Shown in pieces: positions 26,840 through 39,300 of a DNA stretch of 64,000 bases. The translations under genes and the position numbers were made by a program. A model generated the notes under the pieces. That model saw only the letters and a list, made by a program, of their open reading frames with translations. It was not told where the DNA came from and made no database searches. Source of the stretch: Blattamonas nauphoetae (taxonomy: Eukaryota > Preaxostyla > Oxymonadida); assembly GCA_033064195.1 (NCBI GenBank), contig JARBJD010000302.1, positions 25,192-89,191 of the forward strand, written 5' to 3'. Every line of letters starts with the position of its first letter. Position 1 is the stretch's first letter.

Positions 26840-29544
26840 CAGTGTACGTGAATCCTTCACTCGTCTTCTCCATCGCTTCTCTCCTCAAAACAGCGTCGTC
26901 CGACTTGCATTCTGAGAATTATGATGTGATTGTTGTGTCTCTCGCTGGGAAAAGCATCCCACAATCAGCTCAGATCTCTATCACCATCGTCGAGGTTACT
27001 GAAGGCAACACTCAGACAGGAGAATCCTTCGAGATCGAAGGATTTTCGTCGCTCACCCAGGAGCAACTCTCTCATTCGCTCTCGAGCCCAATATCAACAC
27101 AATTGCAGCACGGAAAACGATATGAAATCACACAATGCGACATCACTAATCAGGAGACTGTGTTGGATGGCCGCGTCTTCTTTCGTGTTCCGTCTCCTCC
27201 GATTCTCACAGGAGTTGGTTTCTCGTTCGCCACTTCGTCGAACACGACATTCCATCTGATTGTGGAAGGAACCGATCTTCCTGCAGGCGAGACGTTCGTC
27301 GTCTCGCTGGATGGCTTTGACGAAGAAATCGAAGTGACATTCGCAAACACAAATGAAGGCTCGTCAGCAGAACTGGCACTCGGATGGTCAAACACTCTCC
27401 AGTTCGACACTGCGTATCCTCTCCTCTCTGTGATCCACAAAGACACGCCAACACTGTTGATTCACCCAGCTGATCTGACCCTGCTGACCCAACCTCGTCC
27501 GAATCCTCTGATTCTGTATGCAACAGACTCAGCGAATTCAGATCCGAAGTTCTGTGGAGCTGTGGATCGTCCGTGCTCGTCTGTGGATGTTGCATGGCTG
27601 ATTGTGGAAACATACTCAGCACAGCGAGTCTCGCTCGTTTTGATGAAGAAAGCACTTCTCGCCTCTCAACCGGTCATCGAATCTGGACAAGACTTCATCG
27701 TCAAAAACGATCTTCTGCCTCCAACACTCGTGATCCCCTCGACTGTCTCTCTTGGTGACTCGGCTGGTCTTGTCTCCGTTGCTGGGACACTCGTTTTGAA
27801 GGAAGTGAACATCGATGTTCAAATCGCAGCTCTGTCGTTCGTGTTGTTTGATGTGAAGGGTGGAGAACTTGAGATGGATTCTGTGCACATTTCAGGTGCT
27901 CCATCGTCGTCTGAGTTGGTGGATGGGATTGAAGGGTTGTGTTCGTGGGAAACAGGATTGATCAAACTGCACGATGCGATGATGGAGACACACTCGTGTG
28001 TGCTGTCGTCGATCGGGATGGGAGAGATTCGGATGGAGTCGAGCAATCTGTCGCTGATCTCGACGCAGATTCTGAGCAATGGAGCGCGATTCTCGTCATT
28101 CCCATCAGCTCAACAAGATGTGATGTGCAAATCAGGAAACATCTCGATTCTTCCCAACTCGTCAGACACGACGGACGACCATTGGATCTCATCAACTTCA
28201 GACTGTTCAGTTGTTCTGAATGGAAGTGAAGTGAAATCGCCTAATTTTGTTCCTTCCCTTGACGTGAAGAATTGCAGAAGCACACTCTCGAAGAAGAAAG
28301 ACTCGTTCTCTGTTTCGATTGTTGGTTTGAAATTGATTCCGTGTGATCTGAAACTGGAAGTGTCTGATTCGTCTTCATCATCTTTTCAATCATCGAAAAT
28401 GAACACTGATCCAGTTGTGATTGATCTCTCGTTTTCCTCAGTTGAATCGTGGAACGAAACTGACATCGCTCTGTCCGTTCCTTCATCTTCTCTCCCCTCC
28501 CTCTCGTCTAATGTGAAATGGACAGCATGGATTGTGTTTGGGAAAGATCAGCACACCGACTCGTTCACCTTCCTTGAATCACTCAAGGATCGGAAAGCTC
28601 AAGCCCTTCAACAATCTCTCCCCTGGCTGATTCCAGTCATTATCGGTTCCGCTGTGCTCCTTCTCGCCATCGTCGTTGTCGTCATCGTGTTGATCTGCCG
28701 TCGAAGAAAGGCAGCCAAATCAGATTCTGAGAAGCTGTTGAGCAAACAAGAATTGAACGAAGTGGATGAAGTCAAAATGGAAGTTGAAATGCCGCCTTAT
28801 CACACGACCAACGGAGTCATCGCTCACAAATTGGACGACCCTCAAACAGTTTTCCCTTCTGATGAGATCAAATACACATTTGCTGGATTTAATGAACCTC
28901 AAGCTCGACAAATTGAAATCCCAGTTGAGGCGATCCAATGTGAAGGACAGTTCGCAGTGGTGACAGTGGATGGTCAGGACACACTTTACAATCGGATCCA
29001 CAAGGGAGATGGAGTGGGAGAGGGGAAGAGGAGAGAGATTGAGAGGAAGATTGTTCGAGGAATGCTGAAGATGGTTGAGAAGCACAATCTGGAATCGGGG
29101 ACTCGAATCTCTCCTCACTGGATTCTTCTGAACCGAAACGACTCTGTGTTCATTCGAGTTGAATCGGGGCTGGAGAAGAAAGAAGACCAAGAGAAACGAT
29201 CACTTCCGTCAAACTCTCATCCATCTCTGAGTCGTTCAGGAGTGAAAGATGGGATTGAAGAGATTCGTTGGCGAGCACCAGAACAAGGAGAGAAAGAGGG
29301 AGAAATGAAGGAAGGAGTAGAAGCGTCGAAAGTGATGGTTTTTCGGCTTGGCCTGATCGTTTGGGAGATTGAGACAGGTCTTGTTCCGTTTGGAGAACTG
29401 GATGCAGTGAATGCTCATCGGAACTTGGGAGCTGGGATTGGTCTGCCTCTTCAAAAGGTGTCGGACGGATCGATGCGAGAATTGATTGAAGGATGTCTTC
29501 AGATTGATGCTGACCAGCGAATCACACTCCAACAAGTCCTCTAG
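26836..29544 (+). CDS. surface protein copy 1, continuation with membrane span and pseudokinase
   Basis: It continues the previous frame after a 1-bp deletion; the new ATG overlaps the old TGA as ATGA. It contains two more Ig-like modules, a second beta-helix region starting at CGAVDRPCSSVDVAW, and one membrane span (WLIPVIIGSAVLLLAIVVVV) followed by a basic stop-transfer RRRK. The cytoplasmic part has kinase C-lobe landmarks: RWRAPE, FRLGLIVWEIETGLVPFGE and DQRITLQQVL. It lacks the glycine loop, the VAIK lysine, HRD and DFG, so it is a pseudokinase. The stop at 29,542 comes about 15 codons earlier than in copy 2 because of a TAG. Confidence 0.7.
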   Translation: MTVYVNPSLVFSIASLLKTASSDLHSENYDVIVVSLAGKSIPQSAQISITIVEVTEGNTQTGESFEIEGFSSLTQEQLSHSLSSPISTQLQHGKRYEITQCDITNQETVLDGRVFFRVPSPPILTGVGFSFATSSNTTFHLIVEGTDLPAGETFVVSLDGFDEEIEVTFANTNEGSSAELALGWSNTLQFDTAYPLLSVIHKDTPTLLIHPADLTLLTQPRPNPLILYATDSANSDPKFCGAVDRPCSSVDVAWLIVETYSAQRVSLVLMKKALLASQPVIESGQDFIVKNDLLPPTLVIPSTVSLGDSAGLVSVAGTLVLKEVNIDVQIAALSFVLFDVKGGELEMDSVHISGAPSSSELVDGIEGLCSWETGLIKLHDAMMETHSCVLSSIGMGEIRMESSNLSLISTQILSNGARFSSFPSAQQDVMCKSGNISILPNSSDTTDDHWISSTSDCSVVLNGSEVKSPNFVPSLDVKNCRSTLSKKKDSFSVSIVGLKLIPCDLKLEVSDSSSSSFQSSKMNTDPVVIDLSFSSVESWNETDIALSVPSSSLPSLSSNVKWTAWIVFGKDQHTDSFTFLESLKDRKAQALQQSLPWLIPVIIGSAVLLLAIVVVVIVLICRRRKAAKSDSEKLLSKQELNEVDEVKMEVEMPPYHTTNGVIAHKLDDPQTVFPSDEIKYTFAGFNEPQARQIEIPVEAIQCEGQFAVVTVDGQDTLYNRIHKGDGVGEGKRREIERKIVRGMLKMVEKHNLESGTRISPHWILLNRNDSVFIRVESGLEKKEDQEKRSLPSNSHPSLSRSGVKDGIEEIRWRAPEQGEKEGEMKEGVEASKVMVFRLGLIVWEIETGLVPFGELDAVNAHRNLGAGIGLPLQKVSDGSMRELIEGCLQIDADQRITLQQVL

Positions 29545-30454
29545 ACACTCGATGAAGTCCCTGCACAGAAGGAAATTTTAGAACTGAAATAATCTCTTCA
29601 TGCAGATGTAACAATTCTCACCGAACCAGTCATCCACATCTCAAATCACCTCATTTCCTCTTTGTTCATATCATGAATCGCTCGAGAAGAAGTTCAGCGA
29701 CATGTCTCCCTGCTTAATCTTCAGCCCACTCCTCCTTGGAGACATCAAGAGAACACGTCACCTCTTCTCTCTGTCTCTCTCTCTCACACACCTCGGCACA
29801 TCTCTTTCATCTGTTGATCATCACTTCACTGCTCGGCATCTTCCAACATCATCTTGTTGATCATTCGCTTTCTTCATTTCATCAACTGGATTCATCAAAC
29901 ATCGTCATGTTGGTGTTTTTTACCTTCTTTCCATTCTGCCTAGCTCATACCGTCATGTTCTTCATTCACGCTCTTGAGTCCATACTGCGCGACATTCTTT
30001 TGTTTTCTCCGTCACTCTCTCCAGTAATCACTGCTCAACGGACGCTTTTATCTTTATCAATTCACTTTTTTGTTTCTCTATATCACTCTATCTTCCTCTT
30101 TTCGTTCTTGATTTATTTCATTGTCTTGAGCTCTGTGTTCTCGATCAGAATCAGCCCACGTGTGCCTCTCTCTGAGGATTGGAGAGGACGTGTTCTTCAT
30201 CCATGTCTTGTTCTGGACAAATGGTCTGGAGTCTTAATTGGCTGATTGTGATTGGGAGCTCATCCTGTCATTTCACACTTCCCTCCCAAGACTCCAAAAT
30301 CACATCATTTCTTCTGATGTTTCTTTGATTTCTTCGCTGGAAGACGCTGTATGTATTGAATGCTCAGAGGAAAGAAAAATGTGGACATCACTTTCACGAT
30401 AAACTTCCCTCTCTCGAGACAAGTTTGAAGATGCACTGTTTTGAGAATCATGAT
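29545..30454. other. pyrimidine-rich 3' flank of copy 1
   Basis: Strongly T/C-rich plus strand with TCTCTCTC runs. It is duplicated downstream of copy 2 (36,330-37,200) and echoed after the third gene (49,490-50,150). Open frames here follow from the composition and are not conserved. No gene supported. Confidence 0.5.
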
Positions 30455-30474
30455 GATCAAGCCATAGTTTGATC
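30455..30474 (+). promoter_or_regulatory. second copy of the palindromic upstream element
   Basis: Identical to 23,723-23,742 and at the same distance (10 bp) from the ATG of surface gene copy 2. Confidence 0.45.
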
Positions 30475-30484
30475 TCACAAGAAA

Positions 30485-32017
30485 ATGACATTCTTGAGAG
30501 TGCTTCTTCTTGCCATTCCGTGGATATCAGCCGACTATCTCTCAACAATCCACCCTCAGGTTGATGTCTCACGGGATTTTGAAGCTTTCTTGGAAGTTCT
30601 TTCGAACAATCCAAACCGTCACGTGTTATCTGCTGTATCAACTGTGGTTGTCCCAAATGGCACCTATCATGGACATGACATCCACATCCACTCTCAAAAT
30701 GTGGATATATCAGGATTGTCGTCGACGATCTCTCACCGATATAGTCTCCACAATCTCACTGAAGAAAACGAATCACAACATCAAACCAACGAGGAATATC
30801 GCTCTACAAAGGAACTTTCTGTGATGTTTGATGTGTGGAACAGCACATGCCGACTTGATAATCTGCGATTATTTGCGAACACGCCAGACACAGCCGTGAG
30901 TTTGATCCGCTCGTCGACATTTGTGGTTTCTCGGAGTGAGATCACGTCGAGCACTAACACGTCTCCTTTTGTGATTGGGGATTCGGGGATGGAATCATCA
31001 GTGTCTGTATCGATTCTCTCGTGCAGCCATCACTCATCATCCGAATCGTCGTCTCTGCTGCCTCTGGTGAGCGTGCCACGATCATTGTCGTGTTTATCGC
31101 GGATGGGATCGAATAAAGAAGGACATGCGGACACTTTTGGAGTTGGATCGCTTTCGATAGTTGGAAGTGGTTTGAAGATGAACTCGAAGCATTTGGTGAT
31201 TGGAACAGGCCCGCTTTTTGATTTCGGGAAATGTTTTGGGAATGGTCTGACTGGAGTTGTTGGATGCTCTGTGTCTCTGTCGTCGTCTTCGCTGACAAAC
31301 ACGACGAGCACTCGCCTTCCTTCGACCTTCCCTCGTTCGTGCTCGTCTCTGACGCAGCGACTGATTGGAGTGTCAGTGTCGGAATCGACGAATCATCTCT
31401 GCGGGACAAGCGGAGTGTCGTTGGACTGGTCAGGATCGTCTCTGCTGTCGAACTGTTCGTTCTCTTCCTGCGTCACCAACGCTGCTCCTAAACCAATCAC
31501 CGAACCGACGCCAGAACCCGGACAGGCAAGATCTGAAATCAGGCAAACATCCCGCCTTTCTCTTACCCAAGGTTTAGATGATGAAACTGTGTCGAATCCC
31601 GTGTGGATCACGTCCTGTCATTTTGCCGATCTTTCAGTTGCTGAGTTTCCCTTTGATGGAGGTGCTATCTGGATTCGGTACCTCCGAGCTGATATTGTTA
31701 TAATGGACTGTACCTTCACGGGATGCAGTGCAACATCCAATTATGCGCATGCAGGGGCCGTCTACGTCCTTTATTCCGCAACTTCAAACGGTGACCATGT
31801 CTTCTCAACCACGCTCTTCAACTGCCAGTTCACGAACAACTCGGCCATGGTCGGTGGACATCTCAGTACTCAGGGTTGCGGTCTTGTGACGATCGCACAG
31901 TGTACGTTCGCAGAGTCCGTATCGAGAGTTGACTTAGCATCCCCTCAATGGAGCTCCGTACGCGTCTCTCATTCGGCCGACTGCCGCTTCGATGACTGCA
32001 CACTCTCCGACAACTAG
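30485..32017 (+). pseudogene. surface protein copy 2, N-terminal part
   Basis: It begins with a signal peptide (LRVLLLAIPWISADY) and the first beta-helix region, closely following copy 1. The frame meets TAG at 32,015 where copy 1 has GAG (SDNEG). Beyond this stop the same frame stays open and homologous, so it is a point nonsense change and not a gene end. Under the standard code this yields a secreted 510-aa fragment without a membrane anchor. Confidence 0.65.
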
Positions 32018-34741
32018 GGTTCGGAAACAGGAGCGCTCGAAATCCTTCAAACTCGGTCGACAGACAAGATCGTTCTGACGGATGTCCTCTTCGACGAGAA
32101 TGTGTGCACAGCAGACGAGCCCCGCCAACGTGTGACAGATTGCGTGTTCTATCAAACCACAGCCATGGCAAACAACGAGTTCTTCGACTGCTTCTCAACA
32201 TCTGCCCAGCCACATTGTGGGACACGGTACGCTTATCAACTTTTCCCTGGCTTGATTGGTCCATCGATCACCTCTGTCGGCCGGACGATCCAAGGGAATG
32301 AGAATGGGGATGGATTTGAGGTTGTTCTGTCGTTTGATGGGGTGTTCACCGGATCGAGCAGGAAATACGATGTGACACTGAAACCTACAGTTGGAAGTGA
32401 GTTTGTGGCAAAGGCAGTGTCGTTCTCGAAAACAGCAGGAATAGCAACATTCGCCCTCAGCAATCCAACCATTTTTAGTCTCTCACCTTTTACAACATTA
32501 TCGATTGTGAAAGTGGAACGAAGTGCCTCCGAAGAAACTAACAACGAGTTGGTTTATGAAGAAGAGACAGAACCAGACTGGCCATGGTGGCACCACACCA
32601 TCTCAAGCCGAGCAGACAACATGGTTGGAATGTCGTTCACAATTCCAACAGGACCGACACTGACCAACTTCAAAGCGGATCTGAATCCGTCAAATTTCAA
32701 CGAAGCCGTTGTTCAGCTGACAGTCTCGCAGATTTCAACAGGTTCGTTCACGCTGGTTGTGCTCGATTTGTTAGATCCTTTACAGACAGAAATCACGATT
32801 GGTCCATTTTCGTTCTCTTCTTCATCGACAGAAACGACATCATCGCACACAGTGTTGATTCATGGATCAGATGAGTTGTCGTTTGGGAAGATGTACACCG
32901 TGAAGATGCTCTCATCACCGACATTGATTGTGTATCACAGTTATCCGGTGATGAGGATACCAGATGCGCCTCCTCGACTCAGCGAAGCGACACCAACACT
33001 GACTGGGTTGAACAAGACATTTGTGACGCTTTCTCTGTCCGGAGCAGCACTGCCTGGGGCGACAGATTTCGAGATTGTTGTGAAAGAGATGGAGGGAGAT
33101 TCGGTAAAGGAAGGAGCTTCAGGAATCACTTTGACTGGAACGATTGGAGGAACGAGTGGATCGACTTCGACGACATGCACAGTGAGTGAGGAAATCTACA
33201 AGAAAACAGGGACACTTGAGTATTCTCTGAAATACAAGATTGTCTCACTGTCGATAGTTGGATTGAAGTGTATTGTTGATCCGACAGCGTTATTCGAAGT
33301 TCCCGACTCGCCTGGTCGTGTTGAAGGAACTGAAGAGCCATTGTTGGATGATTTAAAGACGACAGTGTCGGTAGTCGTGAAAGGAGTGAATTTCCCCTCA
33401 TCCATCTCCACTGTCACAGTCAGACACGATGCATCCGTGATCAGCTCGACCTCAGTTGTTTGGAACTCTGAATCTCAGTTGACTGTCTCGTTCGGTGCAG
33501 GGCCAACACAATCAACCTCAACACTTGCCTTCGGAGAACAATATGAAATCAGCTCGGTCTCAGCAGGATCGACAGTGTACGTGAATCCTTCGCTCGTCTT
33601 CTCCATCGCTTCTCTCCTCCGATCGGCATCTGCATCGCTGAACCTGTCCGACTTTGATGAAGTGTTTCTCAGCCTCACTGCATTTGGAGTCCCATCGTCG
33701 ACACCGATCACGCTGACCATCGTCGAGGTTGGTGAAGATGACACTCCCACAAACTCGCCATTCACACTCACAGGAACTCCTTCGACAAAAGGAGACTCAA
33801 CCCACATTCTACAGACTCGAGTTGAAACGGCGAAACTCCAACACAGAAGTCGATTCGAGATTGTTCAATGCGACGTCACTGGCCGAGTGACTGTCTTGAA
33901 TGGCCGCGTCTTCTTTCATGTTCCGCCGCCTCCAACACTCACGGGAGTTGATTTCTCGTTCGCCACAAAGTCCAACACGACATTCCATCTGATTCTGAAA
34001 GGAACCGATCTTCCTGTTGGCGAGACATTCCTGGTATTGCTTGATGGCTTTGACGAAGAAATCGAAGTGACATTCACAACCACAAATGAAGGCTCGTCGA
34101 CTGAACTGGCACTCGGATGGTCAGACACTCTCCACTTCGACACTGCTTATCCTCTCATCTCAGTGATCCGAAAAAGCGATTCGTCCATCTCGATCCCATC
34201 AACGCATCTGACACTTCAAACAAAACCTTATCCGAATCCTCTGATTCTGTATGCGACAGATTCCTCGAATTCAGATCCGAAGTTCTGTGGAGCTGTGGAT
34301 CGTCCGTGCTCGTCTGTTGATGTTGCTTGGGTGATTGTGGAAGCATACTCAGCACAGCGAGTCTCGCTTGTTTTGATGAAGAAAGCACTTCTCGCCTCTC
34401 AAATGGTCATCCAATCTGGTCAAGACGTCATCGTCAAAAACGATCTTCTGCCTCCGACACTCGTCATCCCCTCGACTGCCTCTCTGGGAGACTCGGTTGG
34501 TCTAGTCTCTGTCCTGGGCACTCTCCTGTTGGAGAAAGTGAACATCGATGTCCAAATCATCGCTCTGTCGTTTGTGTTGTTTGATGTGTCGAATGGAGAG
34601 CTGGTGATGGATGCTGTGCACATTTCAGGTGTTCCATCTTCGTCTGATGTGGTGGATGGGATTGAGGGGCTGTGTTCGTGGGAGACCGGACTGATCAAAC
34701 TGCATGATGCTGATATGGAGACTCACTCGTGTGAGTTCTAA
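32018..34741 (+). pseudogene. surface protein copy 2, middle part (Ig-like modules and second beta-helix)
   Basis: In frame with the preceding part; the first ATG is at 32,102. It holds the Ig-like modules (LSLSGAALPG, VVVKGVNFPSS, LKGTDLPVGE strands) and the CGAVDRPCSSVDVAW beta-helix region. Unlike copy 1 it has no frameshift at the SAGSTVYVNPS position. It ends at TAA (34,739) in HSCEF, where copy 1 reads HSCVLSS. The following frame remains homologous. Confidence 0.65.
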
Positions 34742-35890
34742 TCGATTGGGATGGGCGAGATCTGGATAGAATCGAGTAATCTGTCGCTGATCTCGACGCA
34801 GATTCTGAGCAATGGAGCGCGATTCTCGTCATTTCCATCAGCTCAACAAGATGTGATGTGCAAATCTGGAAACATTTCGATTCATCCCAACTCATCAGAT
34901 TCGACGGAAGATCGGTGGATCTCATCAACTTCAGAGTGTTCCGTGACTCTGAATCGAAGCGAACTGAAATCGCCTCATTTTGTTCCTTCGCTTGACGTGA
35001 AGAATTGCAGAAGCACACTCTCGAAGAAGAAAGACTCGTTCTCTGTTTCGATTGTTGGATTGAAGTTGATTCCGTGTGATCTGAAACTGGAAGTATCTGA
35101 ATCGTCAACATCGTCGTCTCAATCATCGAAATCGAACAAAGACCCAGTTGTGCTTCCTCTCTCGTTTTCATCAGTTGAATCGTGGAACGAAACTAACATC
35201 ACTCTGTCCGTCCCTTCATCTTCTCTCTCCTCCCTCTCGTCTGATGAGAAGTGGACAGCTCGGATTGTGTTTGGGAAAGATCAGCACACCGACTCGTTCA
35301 CCTTCCTCGAATCACTCAAGAATCGGAAAGCTCAAGCCCTTCAACAATCTCTCCCCTGGCTGATTCCTGTGATAATCTGTTCAGCTCTGCTCCTTCTCGC
35401 CATCGTCATTGTCGTCATCGTTCTAATCTGCCGTCGAAGAAAGGCAGCCAAATCAGATTCTGAGAAACTGCTTGACAAACAAGAATTGAACGAAGTGGAT
35501 GAAGTCAAAATGGAAGTTGAAGTGCCGCCTTATCACACAACCAACGGAGTCATCGCTCACAAGTTGGACGACCCACAAACAGTCATGCCTTCGAATGAGA
35601 TGGAGGTCACACGAGCCGAATTCGGTGCCAAAAACGCTGGACTGCGTGGATCTCCCGTTGAAGCAATCCACTGTGAAAGGCAGTTCGCAGTGGTGACAGT
35701 GGATGGTCAGGACACGCTTTACAATCGGATCCACAAGGGAGATGGAGTGGGAGAGGGGAAGAGGAGAGAGATTGAGAGGAAGATCGTTCGAGGAATGCTG
35801 AAGATGGTTGAGAAGCACAATCTGGAATCGGGGACTCGAATCTCTCCTCACTGGATTCTTCTGAACCGAAACGACTCTGTGTTCATTTGA
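34742..35890 (+). pseudogene. surface protein copy 2, juxtamembrane, membrane and pseudokinase start
   Basis: Same frame; the first ATG is at 34,751. It contains the membrane span (WLIPVIICSALLLLAIVIV), the basic RRRK anchor and the first half of the kinase-like domain (GQDTLYNRIHKGDGVGEGK, SPHWILLNRN). It ends at TGA (35,888), where copy 1 has CGA, a typical C-to-T nonsense change. Confidence 0.65.
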
Positions 35891-36325
35891 GTTGAATCGG
35901 GGCTGGAGAAGAAAGAAGACCAAGAGAAACGATCACTTCCGTCAAACTCTCATCCATCTCTGAGTCGTTCAGGAGTGAAAGATGGGATTGAAGAGATTCG
36001 TTGGCGAGCGCCAGAACAAGGAGAGAAAGAGGGAGAAATGAAGGAAGGAGTGGAAGCGTCGAAAGTGATGGTTTTTCGGCTTGGCCTGATCTTGTGGGAA
36101 ATTGAGACAGGTCTTGTTCCGTTTGGAGAACTGGATGCAGTGAATGCTCATCGGAACTTGGGAGCTGGGATTGGTCTGCCTCTTCACAAGGTGTCAGACG
36201 GATCAATGCGAGAATTGATTGAAGGATGTCTTCAGATTGATGCTGACCAGCGAATCACACTCCAACAAGTTCTCTCCAAACTCGATGAAATACCGACACT
36301 GAACGAGATTCAAGAACTGAAATAG
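35891..36325 (+). pseudogene. surface protein copy 2, C-lobe of the pseudokinase
   Basis: Same frame again, first ATG at 35,975. It carries RWRAPE, FRLGLILWEIETGLVPFGE and the terminal helices to the natural stop TAG (EIQELK). Copy 1 loses this tail through an early TAG. Together the four pieces of copy 2 span 5.84 kb with three different nonsense codons and no frameshift. Confidence 0.65.
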
Positions 36326-39300
36326 TCACTTCATACAAATGTCACAAGACTCTCCTAATTGATCCTCCCATCTTTCAAATCACCTCATTTCTTCTTTGTT
36401 CACCTCATGCATAATTGCAGCCACATCTCTTCTCGTCACCCGGCTTCTTACACGTCATCCATCACTCATTGAATCGGTCGCGTAGAAGTTCAGCACACCT
36501 TACGCACTCACACACGTATCTCCTCATTTTCGTTTTCCACCTGGAAGCGACTCTGTGGACGATGATACCACAATGGAATGGAAACATGATAACAAGAGCC
36601 AACTCTTCGCCCCTGTCAACCGTGGAGACAAAGAGAGAACACGTCACATCATCTCTCTGTCTCTCTCACACACCACGTCACTTCTGTATATCTATCGATC
36701 ATCATTCCACCTATCGGCATCATACAACATCGTCTTCGTCATTCACCGCCATATTCCAGTCACGTCGTCTTGTTCATTCACTTTTTTCGGTCGTCATTGC
36801 TTCAACAACCACATTTAGCTCTTCTTCATTCCATCCAGCCTTGCTCATGTCATGTTCTTCATTCACTCTCGACAGTGATCACTGCTTTAACCACCATCTT
36901 TCCTTCCTCATTTCGATTTCTTGTTTCTCTTTATCACTCTTTCTTCCTCTTCTCTGATTTACTTTGTTTTGTTGTCTTGTGTTAGGTATTCTGCTCGATC
37001 AGAATCAGCCCACGTGTGCCTCTCTCTCTGAGGATTGGAGAGGACGTGTTCTTCATCCATCTCTTGTTCTGGACAAATGGTCCGGATTTTTCATTGGCTG
37101 ATTGTGATTGGGAACTCATCCTGTCATTTCACTCTTCCTTCCCAAGCATCCGAAGTCACATCATTTCTGCTGTTGTTCCTTTGATTTCTTTACTGGAAGA
37201 CGCTGTATGAAGAGTGTAAAAGAAGAACTCAATCATTCTGAAGTGAAAAGAAACGAATAGTTGGAGATCTTCAGAAAAAATCCCAAATCACAACGAAAAT
37301 TTTAAGAGCAGTTCATTCGCCAATCTGAAACAACAAAACGACATCAAACACAAAACAGGAATCAAGGTAAAGAAACACGATACCGTTCAAGGAGATCGTC
37401 GTTGTAGATCTCGGCCGAGGAATCCATTTCACCAAACATATAACCCATCGATTCTGCCAACGTCTGGGAAACAGCCAAAACAGAAAACGTCGAATAAAGA
37501 TACGAAAACAATCCAATCACAACTCAAAACCTAAAAGAATGCAAAATCATCATCTAAAATTGTCCATCTCATCCAAACCTGTCCTGTCCCTGTCGGTACT
37601 TCCCGCGGTCGATTATGTGAAGGGATGTGTTCCACGATCATTCGTATGGGTGAGTGGTTGAGCCAGCTGTTGATTCTGTGAATCCAACCTCCAACATTCG
37701 TGAAAGTAGTTCTGAATCAGAAAGCGACGAGTCGAGAGGTTTTGATGATGATGATCAGAATGAAAAAGATGAAGTTAAATCGTCCTACGATGAATGAAGA
37801 GATGCGATCTCGTAAAATAATGACTCACATCAGTCATTCCGGCTTCCGGTATTTGGTTCTCATTTTTTTCAAAGAAAGGGTTGATCTCAATTTGTCCGCG
37901 AATTTTAGAAAAATAAACAATTAGAGCAGTGAGTGACATTGATATGATCACACGAGATGGTTGTTTGTTCCTCAATTTCAATTTCTTCCTGCTGAAGACG
38001 GTGTGGAGACTGGTCAACCGGACTCAAGTTGAAATTATGGATTGAACTCAATCTGAACTCATTAACGATTGCTTTATTTTCATTTTAGCATCACTTGTTC
38101 AATAATTACTGGCCTTTCCTGCTGTTTGATTGAAGAATGATAAATAGAAATGGAATTGAAAGCTCGTTCTCATTGATCACCCCTTTCTTGTTTTTTTTAA
38201 GAACCAAATACCGGAAGCCGGAATGACTGATTGACACAAAAAGAAATGGAGATATTCGGACATACGCAATCATCGGATTGTAGATAAAGAGAAGAGCGTG
38301 AGACCATTGAAAATGGCAGTCCTTGTAAATGTTGAAATCAAAGTCGGAGGAACAATTGAACTGACACGAGTGACAAGAAAGGAAATAGATCACGATGAAA
38401 GGGAGAGAGAAAAGAAGAATGATAATTCATTAAGAAGAACGAAAGAGAAAAGAAAAATGTCAAACAATTTGAAATTTCACGTTCTTGTCATTGATTGGAA
38501 CAGTATAGATAGTCTGAATAACTCCGACACGAAAAAACAGATTAGAAATGACCAAAAGAGTGAAATTTTCTGAGAGAACAGCAAACGAAGTCGACTCCTT
38601 TGAGATGCCAGTCTTCTTTCCAATGAGCCTTGATAGATGAAGAGAGGAAAAAAGAACAGAATAGAATGATTCAAACGAGATGATTCTGAAGGCTATGCGG
38701 CTTCGCATCACAATCTCCAACGATGAGAATTCGACATAAAGGATCAGAAAAAACATAATCCATGTTCGGAGACAATGAATGAATGATTTGTCGGAGCTAT
38801 TCAAGTGAAAAATATAATGTTGGACGGATCGTGAGTGAATTGTGATTTTGATCGTTATCATGTTCAACCTGAGTAAATAAGTTGGCGAAAGAGAGGAGAA
38901 GATGGACGAGATGAGGTTAACTAGAAGTGAAATGCGATGTGGACAAAACGAGGATGAAGGAATGAGATTCATGACATTGTTCTGTTTACGTTGACAGGAT
39001 CGTGTTCTTGTGGAGAGAAATTCGGTTGTGCAGAATGAATATTCTGATTGAAGGAGAATCAGAGCCAGAAAGAGCAAACCGGATCTCAGGCAGCTGAGAA
39101 TGTTTGTCTTGTGGTTTGGATCAACATCCAAAACATCATTTCTTCCTCACCGTGAATATATTCAACCTCTGATCAACACTATTCCATCTCTACGTTCTCC
39201 TGAGATGCCCCCAATGAAAAGACTCTCCTATTTCTGAGAATCGAACAAAACAAAACCACAACTCTCGAACCCACCTCACCGATCTTCCTGATGCTCTTTG

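Larger units (their letters stand above)
23720..37210 (+). repeat. tandem duplication of a surface-protein gene unit (about 6.7 kb each)
   Basis: The unit starting near 23,720 recurs from about 30,450. ATG-to-ATG spacing is 6,732 bp. Similarity covers the palindrome, the whole coding region and the pyrimidine-rich 3' flank, up to a shared sequence GAAGACGCTGTATG near 30,350 and 37,203. The two copies are clearly diverged, with short in-frame insertions and many substitutions, so the duplication is not recent. Confidence 0.85.

Noticed and set aside
29736-30245. A 169-aa open frame downstream of surface gene copy 1.
   Set aside because: The region is a pyrimidine-rich 3' flank; the frame is not preserved in the duplicated flank of copy 2.
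38460-39131. A 223-aa minus-strand open frame in AT-rich DNA.
   Set aside because: It has no motif, no relative in the window, a composition typical of chance frames, and no promoter box.
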